Counted from the first letter of the stretch, positions 1 through 9,757 are shown. The stretch: DNA of 35,864 nucleotides from an uncultured Blautia sp. (GCA_934373235.1 CAKROW010000023.1:1-35864); one strand, 5' to 3'. Notes: generated by a model not told the origin, from the sequence alone. Made by a program: numbers and translations.

Positions 1-1
1 G

Positions 2-760
2 ATCCAGCGTTCCAAAGGTTATCAGACACGCCCTTCTTTTTCTGTAAAGCAGATCGGAGAGCTGATTGCTTTTGTCAAGAAGATAAAACCGGATGTGATC
101 TGTATGGTGGATAACTGCTATGGGGAATTTGTAGATACCATTGAGCCAAGTGATGTAGGAGCGGACATGATGGTTGGTTCTCTTATAAAAAATCCGGGTG
201 GCGGACTGGCGCCTATTGGCGGTTATATTGCCGGAAAAAAGGAATGCGTGGAAAATGCTTCCTATCGTATGACCTGTCCGGGACTTGGTATGGAGGTTGG
301 CGCGACTCTGGGCGTGAACAGATCTTTATTCCAGGGATTTTTCCTGGCACCTATGGTTACAAAAGGTGCATTGAAAGGTGCGGTTTTTGCGGCAAATATT
401 TATGAGAAACTGGGATTTCCGGTAGTTCCGGACAGCAGGGAGCCCAGACAGGATATCATTCAGGCAGTAACACTTGGAACACCGGAGGGACTGGTGGCTT
501 TTTGCCAGGGAATCCAGGCAGCAGCACCGGTAGACAGTTTTGTAACACCGGAGCCGTGGGATATGCCGGGATATGACAGCCAGGTTATCATGGCAGCAGG
601 TGCGTTTATCCAGGGCTCTTCCATTGAACTTTCCGCAGATGGTCCCATGAAACCACCATATGCTGTATATTTTCAGGGAGGTCTTACCTGGGAGCATGCA
701 AAACTTGGAATTCTTATGTCACTTCAGAAAATGGCTGATAAGGGACTTGTCACATTATGA
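2..760 (+). CDS. Aluminium resistance / methionine gamma-lyase family protein (C-terminal part)
   Basis: The gene runs in from the left edge; codons are open from base 2 and the true start is outside the window. It is a PLP-dependent fold-type I enzyme of the family named for aluminium resistance or methionine gamma-lyase (Pfam Met_gamma_lyase). Visible family marks are IQRSKGY at the left end, the DNCYGEF aspartate segment, and the PLP-lysine segment SLIKNPGGG at about base 180-207. The in vivo substrate of the family is not settled; C-S lyase action on sulfur amino acids is a family-level guess. Its last codons overlap the next start by four bases (757-760), implying translational coupling with the downstream flavoprotein. 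Confidence 0.9.
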   Translation: MQRSKGYQTRPSFSVKQIGELIAFVKKIKPDVICMVDNCYGEFVDTIEPSDVGADMMVGSLIKNPGGGLAPIGGYIAGKKECVENASYRMTCPGLGMEVGATLGVNRSLFQGFFLAPMVTKGALKGAVFAANIYEKLGFPVVPDSREPRQDIIQAVTLGTPEGLVAFCQGIQAAAPVDSFVTPEPWDMPGYDSQVIMAAGAFIQGSSIELSADGPMKPPYAVYFQGGLTWEHAKLGILMSLQKMADKGLVTL

Positions 761-1938
761 AAAAGAGAGTGCTGATCATCGGTGCAGGTGCGGCTGGTCT
801 GATGGCAGGAATACAGGCAGCGGAAAAAGGTGCGACTGTTACTGTTCTGGAACAGAATGACCGTCCGGGACGTAAAATCTGTGCTACCGGGAACGGCAGA
901 TGTAATATGACCAACCTGCACAGACCGGAAGATGCGTACCGTGGGACAGATCCGGGGTTTGCAGAGAAAGCTCTCAGAGCTTTTTCAGTAACCGATACAC
1001 TTGATTTCTTCAGGGAACTTGGAATCTGTATCACCGATAAAAAGGGCTGGATCTATCCCAGAAGCGGACAGGCTCAGAGTGTTGTGGATGTTTTGTGTAT
1101 GAAAGCACATTCTCTGGGAGTGAAGATTAAGACAAACCAGAAGGTGACGGATATTGAACTGAAAGATTCTGTATGGAAAGTTCATGTAGAAGGCTGGACA
1201 TATGAAGGTGACAGGGTGATCCTGGCTAATGGTTCCAGGGCATCTTCTGTTGCGGGGTCCGGTGAAAGTGGATATATTCTGGCAGAAAGCCTGGGGCATC
1301 ATATAATCCGTCCTCTTCCGGCACTTACAGCCCTGAAATGCAAAGGGAATTTTTTTAAGGCATGGAGCGGGGTCAGGACTGAAGGCAGGGTTACATTGTA
1401 TCTGGATGAAGAAAAGGTACAGAGCCAGCAGGGAGAACTGCAGCTTACGGATTATGGGGTTTCCGGCATTCCGGTGTTTCAGATTTCCAGATATGCCATA
1501 CGCGGGCTCCATGATGGAAGGAAAGCCGGTCTGGTCATCGATTTTCTTCCGGAGATGTCCGCAGAGGAGCTGAAGGTTTTCTGGGAACAGCGGAAAAATA
1601 TTGCACCGTACAAAAATGACAAAGAGCTTCTGACTGGTATTTTTCCCGAAAAACTGATCCGGGTACTGGTTTCCCGCAAAGATTTTCTGAAGGATATAAA
1701 GGCGTTTCCTCTGGATATAAAGGACGGAGCTGGTTTTGAGCAGGCGCAGGTCTGCTCCGGGGGAGTGGATACAGGGGAGATCGATCCATGTACCATGGAA
1801 TCCAGAATTATAAAGGGACTTTATTTTGCAGGTGAACTGATAGATATTGACGGCACATGCGGCGGGTATAATCTCCAGTGGGCGTGGTCCAGTGGAGCTG
1901 CTGCCGGAATCCATGCTGCCGGGAAGGAACAAAAATGA
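757..1938 (+). CDS. NAD(P)/FAD-dependent oxidoreductase, BaiN/YhiN (HI0933) family
   Basis: A 393-residue flavoprotein. The N-terminal Rossmann FAD-binding motif is GAGAAGLMAG (about residues 9-18), followed by the family-typical GRKICATGNGRCNMTN (about 39-54). The C-terminal signature (AGELIDIDGTCGGYNLQWAW, about residues 360-379) closes the FAD site. Length is normal for the family. BaiN of Clostridium scindens was proposed to act in bile-acid 7-dehydroxylation, but homologues are very widespread, so a bile-acid role should not be inferred here; no bai genes are nearby. It is sandwiched by four-base overlaps with both neighbours, so the three genes look like one translationally coupled unit. 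Confidence 0.93.
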   Translation: MKKRVLIIGAGAAGLMAGIQAAEKGATVTVLEQNDRPGRKICATGNGRCNMTNLHRPEDAYRGTDPGFAEKALRAFSVTDTLDFFRELGICITDKKGWIYPRSGQAQSVVDVLCMKAHSLGVKIKTNQKVTDIELKDSVWKVHVEGWTYEGDRVILANGSRASSVAGSGESGYILAESLGHHIIRPLPALTALKCKGNFFKAWSGVRTEGRVTLYLDEEKVQSQQGELQLTDYGVSGIPVFQISRYAIRGLHDGRKAGLVIDFLPEMSAEELKVFWEQRKNIAPYKNDKELLTGIFPEKLIRVLVSRKDFLKDIKAFPLDIKDGAGFEQAQVCSGGVDTGEIDPCTMESRIIKGLYFAGELIDIDGTCGGYNLQWAWSSGAAAGIHAAGKEQK

Positions 1939-3536
1939 TACGAATTACACAGATGAAGCTGCCTGTGGGACATACGGAGCAGCAACTGGAGAAAAAGATT
2001 GCACGTTTGCTCCGGTCAGGAAATCAGTCATTTACTTATGAGATCCGTAAGCAGTCGCTGGATGCAAGACATAAGGATGACAAAAAATTTGTTTACACAG
2101 TAGACGTAAAGATAAAAAACGAGCAGCAGATCCTTAAAAAAGTTAACGATAAAAATATTATGTTAACTAAAGAAAAAAATTATTCTTTTCCTGCTCCGGG
2201 AGAAATACCTCTGAAAACTTCACCGGTTATCATCGGAAGCGGACCGGCTGGTCTGTTCTGTGCCTGGTATCTTGCCAAAGCAGGCTATGCGCCTCTTGTT
2301 CTGGAACGTGGAGAAGAGGCAGACAGACGGCAGAAGACAGTGGAACAGTTCTGGAAAAACGGCGTCCTGGATCCGGATTCCAATGTCCAGTTCGGAGAGG
2401 GAGGTGCAGGCACCTTTTCCGATGGAAAACTGAATACACTGGTAAAGGATGCCTTCGGAAGAGGCCGGGAGGTTCTTACACGTTTTGTTGAAGCCGGTGC
2501 TCCAAAAGAAATCTTATATCAGCAGAAACCTCATCTTGGTACGGATCTTCTTGTTGGGATCGTACAGCATATGCGCCATGAGATCGAGGCAATGGGAGGG
2601 CATTTCCGTTTTCGGTCCACAGTTACTGATCTTGAAATGGAAAATGGCTGTCTTAAAGCAGTGACTGTAAATAACAGTGAACGGATCCCGGCTGAGGTAT
2701 GTATCCTTGCTCCGGGGCACAGTGCCAGAGATACGTTTGCCATGCTGCACAGACGCGGGATTTATATGGAACCGAAATCTTTCGCTGTCGGAGTTCGTGT
2801 GGAGCATCCCCAGGTGATGATCAATGAAGATCTTTACGGAGAAACGGAAAATAAATATCTGGGTGCTGCCAGCTACAAGGTTACACATACGCTTGAAAAT
2901 GACCGTGGGGTTTATTCATTCTGTATGTGTCCGGGAGGTTATGTTGTCAATGCATCTTCAGAAGAAGGTCTTCTTGCGGTTAATGGCATGAGTTACCATG
3001 CTCGTGACAGCAGAAATGCAAACAGTGCGATCATTGTCACTGTAAATCCGTCTGATTTTCCAGAGGACGGACCCCTTGGAGGGATTTCCTTTCAGAGGGA
3101 ACTGGAAAGAAGAGCCTGGAAAGCGGGGCAGGGAAAGGTTCCTGTCCAGCTTTACGGAGATTTCTGCAAAAACAAACCAAGCCATGGTCCCGGTGAGATC
3201 ATGCCGTGCATAAAAGGAGAATATGTTTTTTCAGATGTACGAAGTATTTTTCCGGAGGAGATTGGTGATTCCATAGAAAAAGGGATGCATGCATTCGGGA
3301 AAAAACTCCCGGGGTTTGACCGTGAAGATACCCTGATGGAAGGTGTGGAGAGCCGGACTTCTTCGCCTGTGCGTATTGTACGTGACAGAAGCTCTCTTGT
3401 ATCCAACATCGCAGGTGTCTTTCCCTGTGGAGAGGGTGCCGGTTATGCAGGAGGTATTACATCTGCTGCAATGGACGGAATCAAGGTGGCAGAGGCAGTA
3501 GCTTCCAGATATTCCCTTCCCGTGATGAAAGTGTGA
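1935..3536 (+). CDS. FAD-dependent dehydrogenase, COG2509-type
   Basis: A 533-residue protein starting at the ATG of 1935, chosen because it makes an ATGA overlap with the previous stop; an upstream in-frame start at 1878 would run deep into the neighbour. The N-terminal ~90 residues are a basic domain, followed by a Rossmann motif GSGPAGLFCAWYLA (nucleotides about 2236-2277) and the family signature SNVQFGEGGAGTFSDGKLNT (about 2379-2438). The C-terminus carries the second FAD contact near PCGEGAGYAGGITSAAMDG. The reaction is uncharacterised in the family. A 104-base gap with its own promoter separates it from radC. Confidence 0.9.
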   Translation: MIRITQMKLPVGHTEQQLEKKIARLLRSGNQSFTYEIRKQSLDARHKDDKKFVYTVDVKIKNEQQILKKVNDKNIMLTKEKNYSFPAPGEIPLKTSPVIIGSGPAGLFCAWYLAKAGYAPLVLERGEEADRRQKTVEQFWKNGVLDPDSNVQFGEGGAGTFSDGKLNTLVKDAFGRGREVLTRFVEAGAPKEILYQQKPHLGTDLLVGIVQHMRHEIEAMGGHFRFRSTVTDLEMENGCLKAVTVNNSERIPAEVCILAPGHSARDTFAMLHRRGIYMEPKSFAVGVRVEHPQVMINEDLYGETENKYLGAASYKVTHTLENDRGVYSFCMCPGGYVVNASSEEGLLAVNGMSYHARDSRNANSAIIVTVNPSDFPEDGPLGGISFQRELERRAWKAGQGKVPVQLYGDFCKNKPSHGPGEIMPCIKGEYVFSDVRSIFPEEIGDSIEKGMHAFGKKLPGFDREDTLMEGVESRTSSPVRIVRDRSSLVSNIAGVFPCGEGAGYAGGITSAAMDGIKVAEAVASRYSLPVMKV

Positions 3537-3562
3537 AAAAAACATAATTTTCCGGGATAGAG

Positions 3563-3591
3563 TGTACATGAAGTATTTTTTATGCTAAAAT
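3563..3591 (+). promoter_or_regulatory. Putative sigma-A promoter of the radC-mre cluster
   Basis: A -35-like TGTACA (3563-3568, 4 of 6 matches to TTGACA) is separated by exactly 17 bases from a -10 TAAAAT (3586-3591, 5 of 6). It lies 50 bases before the radC start in the only sizeable gap between the flavoproteins and radC. Position and spacing support it; no start-site data exist. Confidence 0.5.
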
Positions 3592-3640
3592 AGGTTCGAC
3601 TTTCAGTATCTGATCCTCACATGAGCAAAAAGGTACATCC

Positions 3641-4345
3641 ATGAAAGACAGGATCAAAGAAATGCCGGGATATGAACGCCCTTATGAGAAATGCCTGAGG
3701 TCTGGAGAAAAGACTTTGAGCGACAGAGAGCTTCTTGCTGTGATCTTAAGGTGCGGAGTTCAGGGAGTCAGTTCCCTCACACTGGCAGACGAAATTTTAA
3801 ATTCAACAGAGAATACTGCTTATCCGGGGCTTCTGGGACTGATACATATGTCCCTGCCGGATCTGATGAAAATTCGCGGGATCGGTAAGGTTAAGGCTGT
3901 TCAGTTGAAATGTATCGGGGAACTTTCCAGACGGATGGCTTCAGCGGCTGCCAAGCCGGAAATGACCTATGACAATCCCGCAACAATTGCAGAATATTAT
4001 ATGGAGAAGCTTCGGCATGAGGAGCAGGAGCTTCTTTATTGTATGATGCTGGATAGCCGGAATCATTTTACAGGTGAACAGCTTCTTACGAGAGGAACTG
4101 TGAACGCCACACTGATCACACCCAGAGAGGTTTTTGTTGAGGCGGTCCGTTATCATGCTGTCAGCCTGATCCTGATTCATAATCATCCGGGAGGAGACCC
4201 GGAGCCAAGTGGTGCAGATCTTGAGGTGACAGAACGTGTATACAGCGCTGGGGAGTTGCTGGGGATACGGCTTCTGGATCATATCGTTATCGGGGATCAC
4301 CGATATACAAGTTTCCGGGAGCAGGGATTTTTTGAACGCATATAA
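3641..4345 (+). CDS. radC: RadC family protein (JAB/MPN+ domain)
   Basis: A 234-residue RadC. The N-terminal helix-hairpin-helix (about residues 70-92, IRGIGKVKAVQLK) is followed by a JAMM/MPN+ domain with the full metal motif H180-x-H182 and D193 in IHNHPGGDPEPSGAD. Length and architecture are standard. Despite the name, a DNA-repair role is not established for the family; a metalloenzyme activity is inferred from the JAMM motif. It is 21 bases upstream of the mreB-like gene, the position radC holds in many Firmicutes and proteobacterial mre clusters, so it probably shares the promoter at 3563-3591. The start has an AAAGGT ribosome binding site seven bases upstream. Confidence 0.95.
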   Translation: MKDRIKEMPGYERPYEKCLRSGEKTLSDRELLAVILRCGVQGVSSLTLADEILNSTENTAYPGLLGLIHMSLPDLMKIRGIGKVKAVQLKCIGELSRRMASAAAKPEMTYDNPATIAEYYMEKLRHEEQELLYCMMLDSRNHFTGEQLLTRGTVNATLITPREVFVEAVRYHAVSLILIHNHPGGDPEPSGADLEVTERVYSAGELLGIRLLDHIVIGDHRYTSFREQGFFERI

Positions 4346-4366
4346 GCAATATAAAGGGGCAGATTT

Positions 4367-5380
4367 ATGCTTTTTACAAATAAGTACGGAATAGATCTGG
4401 GGAGCAGTTCAGTAAAGATCTATTCCTATTTCAGAAACAAAAGTTATATAGAAAAAAATATGGTCGCGTACAAAAAACGCAGAATCTTAGCCGTGGGCAA
4501 TGAAGCATATGAAATGTTTGAAAAGGAACCAGCCGACATTTCCGTGAATTCGCCGATGGCTTTTGGTATGATTGCGAATCTTGAGCTTCAGGAGATCGTA
4601 TTGTACAGTATGCTGCGCAGGATTGAGCATGGAGCCGGCCTTGGGGCGGTAATGTATTTTGCGGTACCGCTGGATATGACAGCTATTGAGAAACGTGCAT
4701 ATTATCATCTGGTTAACGGACACTGGCTTCGCAAGAACCGGGTGTTCATGGTAGAGTCACCTATTGCGGATGCTATTGCTATGGGAGTGGATCTGGAAAA
4801 GGAAGAGGGAAGCATGATCGTCAACATCGGTGCACAGAGTACAGAGATATCCATTATCACCGGTGGAAGGATCATCATAAGCCGTAAGATTCCCCTTGGA
4901 GGCAGACAGATGAATGAAGCAATCTGTACAGAGATCCGCAAACGTTATAACCTTCAGATCGGAACGCGTACAGCCAAGCGGCTTAAGCTGGTTATGGGAA
5001 GGCTCAATGACCAGAAGAAAGAGGCACGTAAGGTGGTGGGAATCGACAGCATTTCCGGGCTTCCCAGGGAAGAGGTGATTTCCTCTTATGTTGTCAACGC
5101 AGGAATCATGAACTGTGTTAATCAGATTGCATCGGAGATGAAGACTTTTCTGGAGCGTACTCCGCCGCAGATCGCATATCATATTGCAAAAGAGGGAATC
5201 TATCTTACAGGTGGAAGTACAAGACTTCCTTACATAGACAATTATCTGGCAAGTTATACCGGATTTTCCTTTAATCTGTCAGAACTGTATGAGACATCAG
5301 CAGTCTGCGGCCTGGAAAAGATCATCAGGGACAGAGAACTGCGCAAATGGGCTCAGCCGGTCAGACAGAAAAAAATGTAA
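4367..5380 (+). CDS. mreB: Rod shape-determining protein, MreB family
   Basis: A 337-residue actin-like protein that forms membrane-associated filaments guiding lateral wall synthesis with MreC, MreD, RodA and PBP2, all encoded just downstream. The phosphate-1 loop is GIDLGSSSVKIYS near the N-terminus, the phosphate-2 region is IVNIGAQSTEISIITGG (about residues 148-164), and the adenosine motif is LTGGSTRLPYIDNYL near the C-terminus. The N-terminus is somewhat divergent from canonical MreB (SSSVKIYS in place of TANTLVYV), so Mbl or an MreB paralogue is also possible. Preceded by AAAGGGG as ribosome binding site; 13 bases from mreC. Confidence 0.9.
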   Translation: MLFTNKYGIDLGSSSVKIYSYFRNKSYIEKNMVAYKKRRILAVGNEAYEMFEKEPADISVNSPMAFGMIANLELQEIVLYSMLRRIEHGAGLGAVMYFAVPLDMTAIEKRAYYHLVNGHWLRKNRVFMVESPIADAIAMGVDLEKEEGSMIVNIGAQSTEISIITGGRIIISRKIPLGGRQMNEAICTEIRKRYNLQIGTRTAKRLKLVMGRLNDQKKEARKVVGIDSISGLPREEVISSYVVNAGIMNCVNQIASEMKTFLERTPPQIAYHIAKEGIYLTGGSTRLPYIDNYLASYTGFSFNLSELYETSAVCGLEKIIRDRELRKWAQPVRQKKM

Positions 5381-5393
5381 AGGAGCATGCTTG

Positions 5394-6290
5394 ATGAAGA
5401 ACATCAGAAAAAAAGTACGTTTTCATGTCAATATAAAGAGCAAACATCTTCTGGCAGTTATGACGATTTTTTGCGGAAGCTGTATTGTCACCACATTTGC
5501 TTCGGGAGTTGTTTCCACACCTTTTCAGGAGGCAGCAGGTTTTGTTGTGGTTCCTTTTCAGAAAGGCATTTCCTCTGTGAGCAATATGTTTGGCGATATC
5601 AAGAACAGTATGCGTGACAAGGATGATGTACTTCAGGAAAATGAAGAACTTAAGGCTCAGATCAACAGCCTTACAGAGCAGAATAATATCCTGATCCAGG
5701 ACCAGACAGAGCTTTCCAGGCTTCGGGAGCTGTATGATCTGGATGAAGAATATTCCAATTATCCCAAGGTGGCAGCCAGAATCATATCCAAAGATCCGGG
5801 AAACTGGTATGATACATTTATGATCAACAAGGGAAGTGATGACGGTATCCGTGTGGATAATAATGTGATCGCAGGTAAAGGTCTTGTGGGAATTGTCACA
5901 CAGGTAGGACCGTCCTGGGCTACAGTTCGATCCATTATTGATGACAGCAGCAGTGTAAGTGCAATGGCAGTCAGCACATCAGATAACTGTGTTGTAAACG
6001 GTGACCTTGAACTGATCGATGAGGGTAAGATACGTTTTGAACAGCTTTATGATCAGGACAATAAAGTTACAGTGGGAGAACGTATTGTGACCTCCAATAT
6101 CAGTGAAAAATATGTAGAAGGCCTGTTTATCGGCTATGTCAGTGAAGTACAGCAGGATCCTAACAACCTGACAAAGACAGGTACTATTGTGACTCCTGTT
6201 GATTTTGGCCATCTGAAAGATGTGCTTGTTATCACAGTCAATAAACAGGACGCGGTCAGTGGTTCGGAGGATGCGTCCAATGAAAAATAA
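5394..6290 (+). CDS. mreC: Rod shape-determining protein MreC
   Basis: A 298-residue bitopic membrane protein of the elongasome. The start at 5394 is chosen because AGGAG (5381-5385) sits eight bases before it; an in-frame start at 5289 would overlap most of the mreB 3' end. A short basic cytoplasmic tail is followed by one membrane segment (about residues 17-38), a coiled coil (about 65-105, rich in LQENEELKAQINSL-type heptads) and the two beta-barrel domains with the typical ISKDPGNWYDTFMINKG and KGLVGIVTQVG segments. It scaffolds PBP2 and MreD outside the membrane. The mreD start lies inside its last codons. Confidence 0.95.
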   Translation: MKNIRKKVRFHVNIKSKHLLAVMTIFCGSCIVTTFASGVVSTPFQEAAGFVVVPFQKGISSVSNMFGDIKNSMRDKDDVLQENEELKAQINSLTEQNNILIQDQTELSRLRELYDLDEEYSNYPKVAARIISKDPGNWYDTFMINKGSDDGIRVDNNVIAGKGLVGIVTQVGPSWATVRSIIDDSSSVSAMAVSTSDNCVVNGDLELIDEGKIRFEQLYDQDNKVTVGERIVTSNISEKYVEGLFIGYVSEVQQDPNNLTKTGTIVTPVDFGHLKDVLVITVNKQDAVSGSEDASNEK

Positions 6291-6810
6291 AATTGTTATT
6301 TTCATAACGGTTCTGGTGTGTTTTCTTTTGCAGTGTACAGTAATAGATTATATATCCATTGGTTCCATCACACCGAATCTTCCGCTGATTCTCTGTGTTT
6401 CCATGGGACTGATGCGTGGACGTAAAGTAGGGCTGTGGACCGGCTTTTTTTCCGGGTTGTTCATTGATCTGTTTTACGGATCACTGTTTGGGTTTTATGC
6501 ATTGATCTATATGTATGCAGGATTTATCAGCGGATATGCATTCCGCAGTTTTTATGATGATGATCTTAAGGTTCCCGTGTTCCTTGTAGCAGGAACAGAT
6601 CTTCTGTATAATCTGGGTGTGTATGCACTTCAGTTTCTTTTAAGAGGAAGACTGGGACTCTGGACTTATATATCCAGGATCATAATCCCGGAAATTATTT
6701 ACACTGTATTTCTCACGATCATTGTTTACCGGATATTTTACTGGATTAATTACCACTTACTGGATACTGTATGGAAGGAAAGTGATTCTATTTGGGAATT
6801 AAAAAAATAA
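6280..6810 (+). CDS. mreD: Rod shape-determining protein MreD
   Basis: A 176-residue polytopic membrane protein with about five hydrophobic helices. The start at 6280 is chosen because GGAGG (6266-6270) is nine bases upstream; the in-frame ATG at 6271 abuts the site and is too close. It overlaps the mreC end by 11 bases and the PBP2 start by 19, so translation of the three is probably coupled. Family marks are the SIGSITPNLPLILCVSMGL region and GLWTGFFSGLFIDLFYGSLFG. MreD is an integral part of the Rod complex; its biochemical role is unknown. Confidence 0.93.
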   Translation: MKNKIVIFITVLVCFLLQCTVIDYISIGSITPNLPLILCVSMGLMRGRKVGLWTGFFSGLFIDLFYGSLFGFYALIYMYAGFISGYAFRSFYDDDLKVPVFLVAGTDLLYNLGVYALQFLLRGRLGLWTYISRIIIPEIIYTVFLTIIVYRIFYWINYHLLDTVWKESDSIWELKK

Positions 6811-9692
6811 AGAGAATTGTAAAAAAAGTTCGTCTGAAGCGAACTACAGTCATTATTGTCATATTCAGTCTTATGTCAGCTACTTTGATCCGTCAGTTGT
6901 TTAATCTTCAGATCATACAGGGACAGGATTATATTAATAAATTTGAATCCCGTACAACCAAAAATCGTGTGATCAAAAGCACACGTGGAAATATTTATGA
7001 CCGCAACGGCACAGTGGTAGCTTCCAATGTTCTGTCCTATTCTGTCACATTTGAGGATGTTGGAACCTACAATTCAACAAGGGAAAAAAATCTTACCCTG
7101 AACGGGATTGCCTATCAGGTCCTTCAGATCCTGTCTCAGAATGGAGATTCTCTTACCAACAGCTTTCATATCACAGTGGATGATAATGGAAACTATGTCT
7201 TTGATGTTGATGAAGGCTTTACGCTCAACCGTTTTCGTGCGGATGTATACGGAGAATCTCTTATTGATGATCTTACGGATGAGCAGAAAAATGCAACAGC
7301 AGATAAAATGATGGAATTTCTTACAGGAAGTAAGGGATTTTCCATTGTTCTTTATGGAACTGATGCCTATACAGATGAGGAGCTTTCCAGCCATTCCCTT
7401 CCAAAGGAACTTACCAGACAGGAGATCCTTAATATCGCCATCATGCGTTATCTTCTGAATACCAACAGTTTTAAGAAATATATGCCTGTAACTGTTGCTA
7501 CCAATGTCAGTGAAAAATCAGTTGCTGCTATTCAGGAAAATCAGTCTGCGCTTATGGGAATACAGGTTGTTGAGGATTCCACACGTAAATATATTGACGA
7601 TGAGAGCATGGCTCCTATTCTGGGATATATCGGACAGGCCTCCTCTGAAGAACTGGATGAGCTGAGAAAGGATAATCCGGACTATTCTAATGATGCCATT
7701 GTAGGAAAAGCGGGAATTGAGCAGTATATGGAGCTTCAGCTTCAGGGTAAAGATGGTCAGGAGACGGTTACTGTTGATAACCTGGGTAAGATCCTGGATA
7801 TTGATGAGAGCAAGACCATTGATCCGATTGCCGGAAATGATGTATATCTGACTGTAGATGCAGACTGGCAGAGGAGTATTTACCAGATCCTGAAACAGAG
7901 GGTTGCAGGTATCCTTCTTGCAAAACTGACACCGGATAAGTCATTTAATTATGAGGCAGAGAAGGATGCAAGTATCATCACAATTCCAATTTATGATGTA
8001 TACAATGCATTGATTGCCAACAGTGTCATTGACATCCGTAAATTCAGTGATGATAATGCTTCTGACACAGAAAAAAAATTATATGCCAAATTTCAGCAAA
8101 AACAGCAGAGTGTTTTTGATACAATAAGTAGCAGGCTTACAGGAGATAATCCACCGGCATACAAAGAAGAAGACAAACAGATGCAGGAATATCTCACTTA
8201 TATCTGTGACGATCTTCTTACCAATACGCTGAACATTATCAAAAGTGACTCGGTAGATACTTCTGACAGTACCTATAAAGCCTGGAAAACAGAACAGAGC
8301 ATCAGTCTCAAGGAATATCTGAATTATGCAGCCAGCCAGAACTGGATTGATATTTCAGCTTTTTCCTCAAATGGTGAGTACCTGGATTCCCAGGAAGTAT
8401 ATCAGGCACTGACAGACTATATTATCGATTATCTGAAGACAGATACAGGATTTTCCAAACTTCTGTACAAATATATGCTTCAGGAGGATACCATAAGCGG
8501 AGAGGAACTGTGCATTGTTCTTTATGAACAGGGGGTTCTTTCCAAGGAAGATGCGAATTACCAGCAGCTTTTAAGCGGACAGCTTGGTGCCTACAGTTTT
8601 ATGTATCAGAAGATCGCCAATCTGGAGATCGAACCTGCACAGCTTGCGCTGGCACCATGTTCTGCATCTGCGGTGATCACAGATGTAAATACCGGACAGG
8701 TTCTTGCCTGTGTTTCCTATCCGGGATATGACAATAACAGGCTTACCAATGATATGGATACGGACTATTACGCAAAACTTTCCACAGATCTTTCAAGTCC
8801 GTTCTTTAACAAGGCAACACAACAGAGGACAGCTCCCGGATCAACCTTGAAACTTCTTTCCACCATTGCAGGAATGAGTGAGGGTGTGATCGATGAAAAC
8901 ACATACATTGAATGTACAGGCAGTTTTGATCTGGTAACGCCGGCTATCAACTGCTGGAACAAGAAAGGGCATGGAGCCCTGGATATCCGAAGTGCCATTG
9001 AACAGTCCTGTAACGTATATTTTACAACCATAGGTTTTCAGCTTGGCAAAAACACAGATGGTGATTTCTCGGAGGCTCTGAGTCTTTCCATGCTCCAGAA
9101 ATATGCGGCTCAGATTGGACTGGATTCAAAGACGGGAATTGAGATTTCCGAAGCGTCACCGCAGGTATCTGATGCTTATGCAGTTCCGTCATATATCGGA
9201 CAGGGTACCAATATGTTTACCACAAGCCAGCTTTCCAGATATGCGGCAACACTGGCTAATTCCGGAACAGTGTATGATCTGACTCTTCTTGACCGTCTTA
9301 CAGATTCCAAGGGAAATCTTCTCAAGGAATATGAGCCTACAGTAAAGAATAACATGGACGTTTCAGGGGATATCTGGGAGATAATCCATGATGGTATGCT
9401 CCGTGTTGTACAGACACATGCACAGTTTGACGGACTTGGAATTGATGTGGCAGGAAAAACAGGTACAGCGGAGATTGATTACTATCATCCGAATAATGCA
9501 CTTTTTATTGGTTATGCGCCGGCTTCTCAGCCACAGTATTCCATTGCAGTGCGTATTGCCAATGGATATACATCAGGTAATGCCTGCCTGACTGCAAATG
9601 ATATATTCAAATATATCTTTGACCTGGCAGACGAAAGTACGATTCTCACCGGTTATGCCGCAAGCGATACCAGTGATGTTTCTAATGACTGA
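6792..9692 (+). CDS. mrdA: Penicillin-binding protein 2 (class B transpeptidase) with large insertion
   Basis: A 966-residue elongation-specific peptidoglycan transpeptidase, much longer than typical PBP2 (about 600-720). The TTG start at 6792 follows an AAGGAA site and overlaps mreD. A cytoplasmic basic tail and one membrane anchor (about residues 17-34) precede the dimerisation/linker domain. The transpeptidase triad is complete: S684-T-L-K687, S739-C-N741 and K889-T-G891. Between the linker (DADWQRSIYQIL, about residue 355) and the usual start of the catalytic domain (AVITDVNTGQVLACVSYPGY, about 627) lies an acidic, helical segment of about 240 residues (about 378-618) with no motif I recognise. 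Works with the MreBCD and RodA encoded around it. Confidence 0.95.
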   Translation: MGIKKIKRIVKKVRLKRTTVIIVIFSLMSATLIRQLFNLQIIQGQDYINKFESRTTKNRVIKSTRGNIYDRNGTVVASNVLSYSVTFEDVGTYNSTREKNLTLNGIAYQVLQILSQNGDSLTNSFHITVDDNGNYVFDVDEGFTLNRFRADVYGESLIDDLTDEQKNATADKMMEFLTGSKGFSIVLYGTDAYTDEELSSHSLPKELTRQEILNIAIMRYLLNTNSFKKYMPVTVATNVSEKSVAAIQENQSALMGIQVVEDSTRKYIDDESMAPILGYIGQASSEELDELRKDNPDYSNDAIVGKAGIEQYMELQLQGKDGQETVTVDNLGKILDIDESKTIDPIAGNDVYLTVDADWQRSIYQILKQRVAGILLAKLTPDKSFNYEAEKDASIITIPIYDVYNALIANSVIDIRKFSDDNASDTEKKLYAKFQQKQQSVFDTISSRLTGDNPPAYKEEDKQMQEYLTYICDDLLTNTLNIIKSDSVDTSDSTYKAWKTEQSISLKEYLNYAASQNWIDISAFSSNGEYLDSQEVYQALTDYIIDYLKTDTGFSKLLYKYMLQEDTISGEELCIVLYEQGVLSKEDANYQQLLSGQLGAYSFMYQKIANLEIEPAQLALAPCSASAVITDVNTGQVLACVSYPGYDNNRLTNDMDTDYYAKLSTDLSSPFFNKATQQRTAPGSTLKLLSTIAGMSEGVIDENTYIECTGSFDLVTPAINCWNKKGHGALDIRSAIEQSCNVYFTTIGFQLGKNTDGDFSEALSLSMLQKYAAQIGLDSKTGIEISEASPQVSDAYAVPSYIGQGTNMFTTSQLSRYAATLANSGTVYDLTLLDRLTDSKGNLLKEYEPTVKNNMDVSGDIWEIIHDGMLRVVQTHAQFDGLGIDVAGKTGTAEIDYYHPNNALFIGYAPASQPQYSIAVRIANGYTSGNACLTANDIFKYIFDLADESTILTGYAASDTSDVSND

Positions 9693-9757
9693 TGTCATGG
9701 ATATACTTCAGAGAATACCAGAAGTATGGAACATAATGTCAGGAGGACACAGAGAAC

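Noticed and set aside
985..1932. Long antisense open frame (315 codons) opposite the BaiN-like gene
   Set aside because: It is the shadow of a clearly recognised flavoprotein; no ribosome binding site and no recognisable protein features.
757..1938. Bile-acid-inducible BaiN function
   Set aside because: The family is ubiquitous and no other bai gene is present; the name alone is not evidence.
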